Assembly (NCBI GenBank): GCA_963814435.1
Contig: CAWFCV010000003.1
Span: 124,001 to 188,000 of the forward strand
Length of the DNA stretch: 64,000 nt
Direction: 5' to 3'
DNA from: JAEUPI01 sp963814435
GTDB lineage: Bacteria > Pseudomonadota > Gammaproteobacteria > Burkholderiales > Burkholderiaceae_C
A program made the position numbers and the translations under genes. Positions 8,101 to 15,759 of the stretch are shown here, piece after piece. Within the stretch, counting starts at the first letter, position 1; each line of letters begins with the position of its first letter. Below the pieces are notes generated by a model that saw only the letters and a program-made list of their open reading frames with translations, did not search any database and was not told the DNA's origin.

Positions 8101-9162
8101 ATGCTGAACAAGCCCACGTCCTGGATCGCTGCCGCGCTGCTGGCCCTGGCCGGTTGCGCCAGCGATCCGTTGGTGATGCGCTTCGACACCAATGGCAGCG
8201 ACGGGCGCGTGTGGCCGGCGCAGCAGACCCAGGAGGTGCCTCGTTATCGCTACATCGGCCAGCTCACTGGCGAATCGAACTTCAAGTCGGCCAACAGCGA
8301 GCCCGGCACCGGGCGGCGGCTGTTCAACTGGCTGGTCGGCCTGTCGCAGCGCGACCCCTCGCCGCTGGTGCTGCAGCGCCCGCAAAGCGGCATGGTCGAT
8401 GCGCGCGGCCGCGTGCTGGTCACCGACGTCAGTCGCGCCGCGGTGTTCGTGTTCGACGAAGCCGCGGGCCGCCTGGACCTATGGGAGCGTGCGGGCGCGG
8501 GCGAGCGGTTCGTCGCGCCGGTGGGCATCGTGAGCGGCCGCCAGGGCGAGATCTTGGTGGCCGATGCCGAGCTGGCCCGCGTGGTGCGACTGAGTGCCGA
8601 CGGCACGCCGCTGGGCGAGTTCGGCAAGGGCCTGCTGAAACGTCCGACCGGCCTGGCGCGCGACGCGAAGCGAGGCCGCGTGTTCGTTGCCGACACCCAC
8701 GGCCACGACATCAAGGTCTTCGACGACGACGGGCGCCTGATCGAACAGTGGGGCCAGCGCGGAGACGCCGCCGGCGACCTGAACTTCCCGACGCATCTGA
8801 CCTGGTCGGAAGGAAAGCTCTACGTTTCCGACGCGATCAACGCACGCGTGCAGGTCTTCGACGAGGGCGGTCAGCCGCTGCGCCAGATCGGGCAGCGCGG
8901 CCTGTATGTCGGCAACCTGGTGCGGCCCAAGGGCGTGGCCACCGACGACGAGGGCAACCTGTACGTGATCGAGTCGATGCACGACACGCTGCTGGTGTTC
9001 GACACGACGGGCCGGTTGCTGATCTCGATCGGCGGCACCGGCACCGACGTCGGCCGGTTCTACCTTCCGGCCGGCGTCTGGGTCGATGCACGCAACCGGG
9101 TCTTCGTCGCCGACATGTTCAACGGCCGCATCGTGGTCTTTCAGTTCCTGGGAGGCGGGTGA
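8101..9162 (+). CDS. NHL-repeat beta-propeller lipoprotein (second)
   Basis: 353 residues beginning one base after the previous stop. The signal peptide ends in the lipobox LAGC (about residue 19). Blades are clearer than in the previous protein: VFVADTHGHDIKVFDDDG, LYVSDAINARVQVFDEGG, LYVIESMHDTLLVFDTTG and VFVADMFNGRIVVFQF. The stop overlaps the ATG of the 11-heme cytochrome (TGATG), implying coupled translation and roughly equal amounts. Conserved Asp-rich blade edges could bind Ca2+, but no specific site is claimed. Probably an outer-membrane-attached partner of the cytochrome. Confidence 0.87.
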   Translation: MLNKPTSWIAAALLALAGCASDPLVMRFDTNGSDGRVWPAQQTQEVPRYRYIGQLTGESNFKSANSEPGTGRRLFNWLVGLSQRDPSPLVLQRPQSGMVDARGRVLVTDVSRAAVFVFDEAAGRLDLWERAGAGERFVAPVGIVSGRQGEILVADAELARVVRLSADGTPLGEFGKGLLKRPTGLARDAKRGRVFVADTHGHDIKVFDDDGRLIEQWGQRGDAAGDLNFPTHLTWSEGKLYVSDAINARVQVFDEGGQPLRQIGQRGLYVGNLVRPKGVATDDEGNLYVIESMHDTLLVFDTTGRLLISIGGTGTDVGRFYLPAGVWVDARNRVFVADMFNGRIVVFQFLGGG

Positions 9163-11633
9163 TGCGAGGCTGGCGAATCCTGGCGGCCACGGCCGCCGGC
9201 GTGCTGGTGCTGAGCGCGACGCAGGTCGGTCGCGTCGGCGCGGCCAAGGTGCCCGATGTCAGCAACACCAAGCACAACCTGTCGGTCACCGGTCCGGGCC
9301 CGCTGAAGGCCACCACCGAGTCGCAGATCTGCGTCTTCTGCCACACGCCGCACGGCGCCGAGAGCATCCCGTCGGCGCCGCTGTGGAATCGCAAGCTCTC
9401 CGGGGCCACCTATTCGGGCCAGACCTACACCTCGAGCTCGATCGAAGCCAACGCGGCCGAACTGGCCGCGGGCCCGGGTGGCAGCTCCAAGTTGTGCCTG
9501 TCGTGCCACGACGGCACGATGGCGATCGGCAATGTCAACGTGCTGAACGGCCAGGCCAACGCGAGCATCGCGCTGCTGGGCACCGGCCCCGGTGGCACGA
9601 TGGCCGCTGGCGCGGGCACGACCACCGGCTTCACCCGCAACCTGGGCGTCGATCTGCGCAACGATCACCCGATCTCGTTCACCTACGACGCCGCACTCGC
9701 GGCGGCCGACGGTGAACTGCGCGTGCCGAACGGCACCACGGTGGGCACGCGTGTGGCCGGCCAGCCGAGGCCGAAGATGCCGCTCGAAGCAGGGCAGATG
9801 CAGTGCGCCACCTGCCACGACCCGCACCTGCGCGAGACCGACCCGCTCAAGGGGTCGGCCAAGTTCCTGCGCGTCAACCGTTTCCAGGAGGTGGCGCCCA
9901 GCGGCGGCGCATTCTCCGAGACCGCCGACATCGTGTGCCTGGCTTGTCACGACAAGTCGGGTCTGGCCTGGGCGTTTTCGGCCCATGCCCACCCGCAGGT
10001 GGCCGACGAGATCTTCAGCGCCACCGCCGCAACGCTGCGCGAGTTCCCGGCCAACCAGCCGGTCTGGAAGGCCTCGTGCTTGAGTTGCCACGACACGCAC
10101 ACGGTGCAGGGCGCGCGCCGCCTGCTGCGCGAGGGCACCGACAGCGTCGCGGTGCCGAAAGCCGGCGGCAACTCGGCGATCGAGCAGACCTGCTACCAAT
10201 GCCACGCGAGCCTGGGCCAAAGCGCGTTGACCAGCGTCACCAACGTGCCCAACATCCGCGACGACTTCTCGTTGCCGCGGCGCATGCCGATCACCGACGC
10301 CGACCAGGGCGGGCCCGAGGTGCACGATATCGGCACCGGCACCGGCGCTCAGCGCGGCAAGGACCTGGTCGAGTCGCCCACGCTGCTGGGCAAGGGCGCA
10401 TCGGCAAACCGGCATGTCGAGTGCACCGACTGCCACAACCCGCACCGCGTGGTCAAGAACCGCCTGTTCAATGCCAATGCCGCCACGCCCGACGCCGCCG
10501 GCACCCACAACCATGCCGCCGGCCACACCAACCTGGCCTCGGGCGTATTGAGGGGCATCACCGGTGTCGAGCCGATCTACGGCGCGGCCGCGTTCGGCAG
10601 CGTGCCGCTCGGCTTCGACTTCAAGCGCGGCGACGGTGGCATCGGGGCCGCCACCGCGGCCGGCAGCGCCTGGGTCACGCGCGAGTACCAGGTGTGCCTG
10701 AAGTGCCACTCGAACTACGCCTACGACACGCCGCCGCTGCTGGGCAGCTCGGGTGGCGGCACACCCACCGGCACCAACGGCCTGACCCAATACACCAACC
10801 AGGCGATGGAGTTCCAGGCGCCGGCGTTGCACAAGGGCGAGGTCACGCGCACCGACAGTGGCGCGTTCGCGGGCACGCCGCCGGGTCAGGCCTACAGCGT
10901 GAACTTCCAGACCGCCAATCACCGCGGCTGGCACCCGGTGATCGACTCCACCGGCCGCAGCAACGCCATCCGCACCACCACCACCGCATCGTGGATCACC
11001 CCCTGGGGCGGCGATGCCGATGTCGGCACGCAGACGATGTACTGCAGCGACTGCCACGGCTCGGACACCACCGGCAACACCGTGGTGCCCAACGGAGGCG
11101 AGGACGGCAACCCCTGGGGTCCGCATGGCTCGACCAACAATTTCATTCTCAAGGGCGAATGGAGTTCGACCACCGGCGCGGCCACGCGCGATACGCAGAC
11201 GGCCAATGGGCTGTGCTTCAAGTGCCACAATCCCAACACCTATGCCAACCGCAATGGCACCGGCGGCACGGGGTTCTTCAATTCGAGCCAGGGCAACCTG
11301 CATGCCTTCCACACCGACAAGCTGAACAGGCTGCGCTGCAGCTGGTGCCACGTCGCCGTGCCGCATGGCTGGAAGAACAAGGCGCTGCTGGTCAACCTGA
11401 ACGACGTGGGCCCCGAGGTCGGCCTGGCCGCCGGCACGCAGGTGCGCAACAACACCACCGCGCCGTACACCAACCCACCGTACTACAACGGCGCCGTGCT
11501 CAAGGTGCGCACCTTTGCCACCAGCGGCAACTGGAGCGACGTCAACTGCGGCTCGGTCGGCGCCCCGGGCAACGGCCAATCGGGCCGCAGCTGGATGCGC
11601 GACTCGAGCGAGAACTGCGCCAACCTGCCATGA
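9162..11633 (+). CDS. Undecaheme (11-haem) c-type cytochrome, exported
   Basis: 823 residues with a signal peptide ending near VGA|AKVPD. Eleven CXXCH sites start at about residues 57, 112, 215, 259, 306, 344, 421, 512, 628, 685 and 726 (CVFCH, CLSCH, CATCH, CLACH, CLSCH, CYQCH, CTDCH, CLKCH, CSDCH, CFKCH, CSWCH). The opening NTKHNLSVTGPG before CVFCHTPHG is typical of large multihaem outer-surface cytochromes. Haem spacing is wide (about 75 residues per haem) with Gly/Thr/Asn-rich connecting loops, unlike compact MtrA-type proteins. It has no lipobox and no C-terminal anchor. It is probably secreted or surface-bound and is the likely terminal component of the conduit. It overlaps resB by 4 bp. 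Confidence 0.9.
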   Translation: MRGWRILAATAAGVLVLSATQVGRVGAAKVPDVSNTKHNLSVTGPGPLKATTESQICVFCHTPHGAESIPSAPLWNRKLSGATYSGQTYTSSSIEANAAELAAGPGGSSKLCLSCHDGTMAIGNVNVLNGQANASIALLGTGPGGTMAAGAGTTTGFTRNLGVDLRNDHPISFTYDAALAAADGELRVPNGTTVGTRVAGQPRPKMPLEAGQMQCATCHDPHLRETDPLKGSAKFLRVNRFQEVAPSGGAFSETADIVCLACHDKSGLAWAFSAHAHPQVADEIFSATAATLREFPANQPVWKASCLSCHDTHTVQGARRLLREGTDSVAVPKAGGNSAIEQTCYQCHASLGQSALTSVTNVPNIRDDFSLPRRMPITDADQGGPEVHDIGTGTGAQRGKDLVESPTLLGKGASANRHVECTDCHNPHRVVKNRLFNANAATPDAAGTHNHAAGHTNLASGVLRGITGVEPIYGAAAFGSVPLGFDFKRGDGGIGAATAAGSAWVTREYQVCLKCHSNYAYDTPPLLGSSGGGTPTGTNGLTQYTNQAMEFQAPALHKGEVTRTDSGAFAGTPPGQAYSVNFQTANHRGWHPVIDSTGRSNAIRTTTTASWITPWGGDADVGTQTMYCSDCHGSDTTGNTVVPNGGEDGNPWGPHGSTNNFILKGEWSSTTGAATRDTQTANGLCFKCHNPNTYANRNGTGGTGFFNSSQGNLHAFHTDKLNRLRCSWCHVAVPHGWKNKALLVNLNDVGPEVGLAAGTQVRNNTTAPYTNPPYYNGAVLKVRTFATSGNWSDVNCGSVGAPGNGQSGRSWMRDSSENCANLP

Positions 11634-12626
11634 AGACGATGCGCACCGTTCTGGCTTCGCCGCGGCTCACGCTGGCCGGCTTTGCACTGCTCGCGCTGAT
11701 GGTCTGGGCCACGTCGGCCGACGCGCGCGTGTCCAGCAGCTGGATCGCGTTGCCGTCGGCCGTGCTCGCGGCGAACCTCGGGGCCACGATGGTCGTGCAC
11801 CGCGCGCTGCGCCGCGGCGGGTTGGGGCTGTTCCATGCCGCGCTGCTGGTCGGCATGCTGGTGGTCGCGCTCGGCCGCATGCTGCACTTCGAGGGCCGCG
11901 TCGAGGTGACGCAAGGCGGCGAGCTCGCGGCCGAGGCGATCGAGCCGCTGTCGATCGGGCCGTGGAACAACCATGCCTGGCGCGGCGTGCGCTTCGAGCA
12001 GGGGCCGATCCGGGTGCACTACGCCGCTGGCGTGCGCCGCGCGCAGACGGTCAGCGAGGTGCTGGTACCGGCGGATGGCGCCGCGCCGGCTGCGCAACAG
12101 GTCGGCGACACCACGCCGCTGGTGATCGATGGCTACCGCTTCTACACCACGCACAACAAGGGCTACGCACCGCTGCTGAGCTGGCAGGCGCCGGAACGAG
12201 ACACGACGACCGGCGCCGTGCACCTGCCGTCGTACCCGCTGTTCGACTGGAAGCAGGAGCAGCACTGGCGCACGCCCGACGGCGTTGACGTGAAGCTGTG
12301 GCTGCGCCCGGACGCGCCGCTGAACGAGCGCGAGGCGTGGGTCTTCGAACCCGCGGCGCAGGCGGCCACGCTGGTGGTCGAGCTGCAGGGCCAGCGCTTC
12401 GAGCTGCGGCCCGGCGACGAGGCGCGTGTCGCCGCCGGCAGGTTGCGCTACGAGCGGCTGCTCGGCTGGATGGGCTACCGCATCCACCACGATCCGATGC
12501 TGCTGCCGCTGTTCTGGCTCGCGCTGCTGGGCATCGCGGGGCTGGCGTGGCACCTCTGGCCGCGCTGGGTCACGCCGCGCTGGCGGCGGCTCGAATGGTC
12601 ACGGCCGATCGAAGGGGTCGACATGA
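11630..12626 (+). CDS. resB: ResB/CcsB-like System II cytochrome c synthase component
   Basis: The ATG overlaps the 11-heme cytochrome stop (ATGA). There are three N-terminal membrane helices (about residues 10-30, 40-58, 68-85), then a periplasmic domain of about 190 residues, a fourth helix (PLFWLALLGIAGLAWHLW) and a basic end. This is the ResB/Ccs1 layout: with CcsA it delivers haem and ligates it to CXXCH apocytochromes outside the membrane. As given, the frame has no stop before 14074. A TGA overlapping ATG at 12623 would end it if one extra base were removed, so I place the end there. A true ResB-CcsA fusion is the alternative. Confidence 0.78.
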
Positions 12627-13484
12627 ACGCGGTATCGGCGCCGCTGGTGTCGATGCCCGAGCTGCCCTGGTTGTGGGCCGGCGTGCTGACGTGTCTCGCC
12701 GCGGCCGGCCTGGCATGGGCCGGCCTGCGCGCGCCGCGCGCCCGCGCACGACATGCCGGGGGCCCGCGGGCAACACCCGTGGCGCTTGCTCGAGCTTGCG
12801 CTGGTGCTCGTGGCGGTGGGCCTCGCGCAGCGCTGGTGGCGACTGGGTCACGGACCGTTTCTCGACATGTTCGAGATTCTCGCGAGCAGCCTGCTCAGCC
12901 TGGGCCTGATCGCGGCGTGGGCGTCGCGCCGCGACGCAGCGCTGCGCGCCGCCGCGCCGGTGGTGCTCAGCCTGCTGGCGTTGATGGGGCTGTGGCTGCT
13001 GGTCACCGACCCGGCCGACACGCATTTGCCCGCGACCTACCAGACGCCGGTGCTGTGGTTCCACGTGCTGCTGGGCAAGTTGTTCCTCGGCTGCGCGTTG
13101 TGGGCGCTCGGTCTGGCCGGCCTGGTGCTGATGCGTCGCACCCGCTTGGGCGCCCGCTGCCTGCTGCGGCTGCCCGGCGACGACGCGCTCGACTCGTCGG
13201 CCTGGCGGGTGATGCAGTTCGCGCTGTTGTTCGAGAGCCTGATGCTCGTGGCCGGCGCGGTGTGGGCACAGGACGCCTGGGGGCGCTACTGGGCCTGGGA
13301 CCCGCTCGAGACCTGGGCCTTCCTCACCTGGCTGCTGCTGGTGGGTGCGCTGCACGCACGGCGATCGATGCGGCTGTCGAGCGCAACCAGCGCCTGGCTG
13401 GTGGTGGCGGTGTTCACGGTGGCCTTCCTCACGTTCTTCGGCGTGCCGTTCGTCAGCGTCGCGCCGCACAAGGGTGCGGTATGA
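12623..13484 (+). CDS. ccsA: CcsA-like cytochrome c synthase (one frameshift)
   Basis: A polytopic membrane protein carrying the haem-handling WWD motif (WGRYWAWDPLETWAF, coded near 13267-13311) and conserved histidines before it (VLWFHVLLGK). That makes it the CcsA/ResC partner of the upstream ResB. The first 40 residues (ATG 12623, LPWLWAGVLTCLAAAGLAW) are in the frame of resB, and the remainder is in the next frame. The switch lies in GC-repeat sequence at about 12725-12752 and needs removal of one base. The stop overlaps the TPR gene start. A synthase embedded in the cytochrome locus suggests maturation dedicated to its many haem sites. Confidence 0.85.
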
Positions 13485-14074
13485 ACCTCGGCGTCCAGGG
13501 CCTGAGTCGGCGCCGGCGCTGGCAGGCGCTGGCGCTGCTGGCGGTGGGCGGCGCACTCGTCAGCTTCGTCGCGCCGCAACGTGAGTGGCTGCATGGCGCC
13601 GCAGGCCAGCCGGTGGCCGACGTCAACGCACACGCCAGCGCGCAGCGCGCGCGCGAGGTGCGCGAGCGCTTCGACCAGGCCGTGCTGATGCTGCACGCCA
13701 AGCAGTACGAACACGCGGTGACAGCGCTGCAGCGCGTGATCGAACTCGCCCCGCGACTGCCCGAGGCGCGCGCTAACCTTGGCTTCGCCTGGTTGGGCCT
13801 GCATGACGGCGCGCAGGCCCAACAGGCCTTCGAGGCCGCGATCGAGCTGCGGCCTGGCCAGGCCAACGCGTACTACGGCCTGGCGATGGCGCTCGAACAG
13901 CGCGGCGATCTCGAGACCGCATTGGGTGCGATGCGCAGCTATCTGCATCTGTCGCGCGCCGACGACGGCCACCGCGCCCGGGCGCGCGCCGCGCTCTGGG
14001 AGTGGGAACAGAAGCTCGGCCGTCAGCCGCAGCCGGTCAGAAAACCGAACGGCCCGGGGCCCGCGCCGCGCTGA
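13481..14074 (+). CDS. TPR-repeat protein, membrane-anchored
   Basis: 197 residues with the ATG overlapping the ccsA stop. The N-terminal basic residues and helix (RRWQALALLAVGGALVSFV) form an uncleaved anchor or signal. Three TPR units follow at about residues 70-175 (AVTALQRVIELAPRLPEARAN, AQQAFEAAIELRPGQANAYY, DLETALGAMRSYLHLS). The tail is Pro/Lys rich. TPR proteins of this size beside Ccs genes resemble CcmI/NrfG-type factors that hold apocytochrome for haem attachment, which fits this context. The next 217 bp are regulatory, so it ends the first transcription unit. Confidence 0.82.
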   Translation: MNLGVQGLSRRRRWQALALLAVGGALVSFVAPQREWLHGAAGQPVADVNAHASAQRAREVRERFDQAVLMLHAKQYEHAVTALQRVIELAPRLPEARANLGFAWLGLHDGAQAQQAFEAAIELRPGQANAYYGLAMALEQRGDLETALGAMRSYLHLSRADDGHRARARAALWEWEQKLGRQPQPVRKPNGPGPAPR

Positions 14075-14094
14075 CGGCGCACAGCTGCCGACCA

Positions 14095-14110
14095 TTCCCA
14101 GCCTTGGGAA
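14095..14110. promoter_or_regulatory. Upstream dyad 1 (TTCC-N8-GGAA), candidate activator site
   Basis: The 16-bp inverted repeat TTCCCAGCCTTGGGAA has arms TTCCCA and TGGGAA. It lies about 125 bp before the predicted transcription start of the sigma54 promoter, in the range used by NtrC-family enhancer binding. Confidence 0.55.
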
Positions 14111-14125
14111 CGCCCGGCGGTTCGA

Positions 14126-14141
14126 TTCCGGGCCCCGGGAA
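14126..14141. promoter_or_regulatory. Upstream dyad 2 (TTCC-N8-GGAA), candidate activator site
   Basis: The second copy, TTCCGGGCCCCGGGAA, shares the TTCC/GGAA half-sites and 8-bp gap with dyad 1. The centres are 31 bp apart, about three helical turns, so both would face the same side of the DNA. Confidence 0.5.
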
Positions 14142-14180
14142 CGGCGGGCCGCATCCGGCTCGCGGACGCGTGGTTTCGCT

Positions 14181-14203
14181 CATTCGGGCCGTTCGTCCGA
14201 ATG
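14181..14203. promoter_or_regulatory. Inverted repeat overlapping the -24 element
   Basis: Perfect 7-bp arms CATTCGG (14181-14187) and CCGAATG (14197-14203) with a 9-bp spacer. The right arm overlaps the first bases of the sigma54 -24 box, so it could be an operator or a hairpin ending the upstream unit. There is no T-tract. Confidence 0.45.
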
Positions 14204-14217
14204 GCACGAACGATGCT
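14202..14217 (+). promoter_or_regulatory. Sigma54 (-24/-12) promoter
   Basis: TGGCACGAACGATGCT matches the sigma54 consensus TGGCACG-N4-TTGCW at all but one position, with GG (14203-14204) and GC (14215-14216) correctly spaced. Transcription should start near 14228 and serve the genes from 14292 onward, including the histidine kinase and the sigma54-activator gene. That would make the regulator part of its own regulon. Confidence 0.75.
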
Positions 14218-14291
14218 TCTCACAACCGGACCGGTTTGGAGTTGCGATGCATCAATGGCCAGGCCCGTCGCTCCGGCGACGGCGCTAGCAC

Positions 14292-15222
14292 ATGGGACGA
14301 GATCTGCCGCAGGCCATGGCTGCGCAGCCGTTCGCGCTGCCGTGGCGCACCTGCGCCGTGGGCATGCCCGCGGCCATCGCGGTAGGCGCGGCCGTGCAGA
14401 GCCAATGGCTGCGCAGCGCGACGCAGCCGGTGGCCACCCTGTCGATGCACTGGAGCGTCGGTGCGGCGTGGCTGCTCGCGCTGGCGGCGGCGTTGTACCT
14501 GGTGGCTCGCGCGGCCTGGCCGGCGCTGTTGGGACGCTGGGCATCATGGCTCGCGCTGTTTGGCGCGAGCGGCTTGCTGGCCGCCTCGGCGCTGCGTGCG
14601 ATGGAGTCGGCCTGGTTGCTGCCGTCGTTTCCGTTCGCCGAGCAATTCGAGGTGCCGTCATGGATCGTGGCCATCGCGGTGCTCGTCTACCTGCGTGTCG
14701 AGCAGGCGTGGCACTCGCGCGATGGCGGCGCGATGGTGCTGCTGCTGGTGTTGGCCGCGCTGTGGATCGACCTGTGGCTGATGGCCTGGACTTCCGGCAT
14801 GCCCGGCACGCTGGCCGACGTGGTGCGCGCCCACCTGGGCTGGCTCTGGCACGTCGGCGGCAAGCTCGGTGTCGTGGCCTGCGTGTTCCTCGGCGCCTGG
14901 TGTCTGGCCGGTGCGGTGCCCAGCCTGGGCCGCTGGGTGCGAAGACGACCTGCGGCTGCAGGCTGCGATGTGCACCGGCCTGGCTGGCTTCACGCTGGCC
15001 TTGCTGTCGGCGCTGGCGTTGCTGGTGCTGCCGGGCGACCACTGGGAAGCGATCTCGCGCTTTCTCGCGGGCGCAGCGGTGTGGGTGAACTTCGGCGCCC
15101 TGTACCTGGTGTGGCGGCGCTGGCGGATGGTCGAGTCGCTGTTCGGCTGGGGCATCGCCCTGGCGCTGGTGATGGCGCTGCTCGGCTATCTGGGCGCCGG
15201 CGCGATGGAGCGCTTGGTATGA
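14292..15222 (+). CDS. Polytopic inner-membrane protein of unknown function (one frameshift)
   Basis: About 310 residues in two frames. The first 217 codons from ATG 14292 are in one frame. From about 14940 the sequence continues as EDDLRLQAAMCTGLAGFTLA in the next, and removing one base (the C at 14940 is a candidate) joins them. About eight hydrophobic helices are visible (AWLLALAAALYLVARAAW, SWIVAIAVLVYLRV, KLGVVACVFLGAWCLAGAV, FLAGAAVWVNFGALYLVW). No WWD motif, haem motif or transporter signature is seen. It is the first gene after the sigma54 promoter and overlaps the TlpA gene. Candidate roles are a quinone-linked or accessory maturation protein. I do not recognise its family. Confidence 0.7.
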
Positions 15223-15755
15223 GGCGCCGGCACTGGTTCGTCGCGCTGGCCGGGCTGGGTCTGGTGCCACCGTGGTTGTTGGCCCAGGTGGCTGAAACCG
15301 CGCCGCGGCGCACGCGGCCTGCGTCGCGAGACCCGGCCGTGCTGTCGTTGCCGTGGCCCGATCTCGAAGGTCGCGAGCACCGCCTGGTGGATGGAACGCC
15401 GCGCCTGCGCATCGTCAACGTCTGGGCGCGCTGGTGCGCGCCGTGCCGGCGCGAATTGCCGAGCCTGCAGCGCCTGGCGTCCCGGCTCGATGCCCAGCGC
15501 TACGAGCTGCTGACCGTGGCGCTCGACGACGACGCGTTTGCGTTGCGCGAATACGCGCGCGGCTTGAACTTCACGCTGCCGATCCTGCAGGCCCGGCAAG
15601 CCGAGTTGCCCGCGCCGCTGCGCGTGCAGAGCCTGCCGCAGACGGTGCTGCTCGGCTCCGACGGTCAGGTGCTCGGCCGCGTGGTGGGTGCCCGCGACTG
15701 GGACCAGCCGGCCGCGGTGGCCGCGCTGCTCGAACCCACCCGCCGCGCACGCTGA
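15219..15755 (+). CDS. TlpA/ResA-like thioredoxin-fold protein
   Basis: 178 residues with the ATG overlapping the previous stop. The N-terminus RRRHWFVALAGLGLVPPWLLA is a signal or anchor. The thioredoxin domain carries the active site WCAPC at about residue 73 (context VNVWARWCAPCRREL) and the cis-Pro segment SLPQTVLL. In System II cytochrome c biogenesis, ResA/CcsX proteins of this type keep CXXCH cysteines reduced before haem ligation, which fits the neighbouring resB and ccsA genes. Confidence 0.87.
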   Translation: MRRRHWFVALAGLGLVPPWLLAQVAETAPRRTRPASRDPAVLSLPWPDLEGREHRLVDGTPRLRIVNVWARWCAPCRRELPSLQRLASRLDAQRYELLTVALDDDAFALREYARGLNFTLPILQARQAELPAPLRVQSLPQTVLLGSDGQVLGRVVGARDWDQPAAVAALLEPTRRAR

Positions 15756-15759
15756 GTCC

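Noticed and set aside
9141..11579. Antisense reading frame over the 11-haem cytochrome (812 codons)
   Set aside because: It lacks any domain texture, while the plus strand shows eleven CXXCH sites and a signal peptide.
11630..14074. One giant protein covering ResB, CcsA and the TPR protein
   Set aside because: The open frame is the result of extra bases. The middle CcsA part with the WWD motif is in another frame, and ATGA overlaps mark separate genes.
14116..14130. Second tRNA T-loop-like string (GGTTCGATTCC)
   Set aside because: The stem does not pair and no other tRNA arms are present. The bases are better explained by the TTCC-N8-GGAA dyad.
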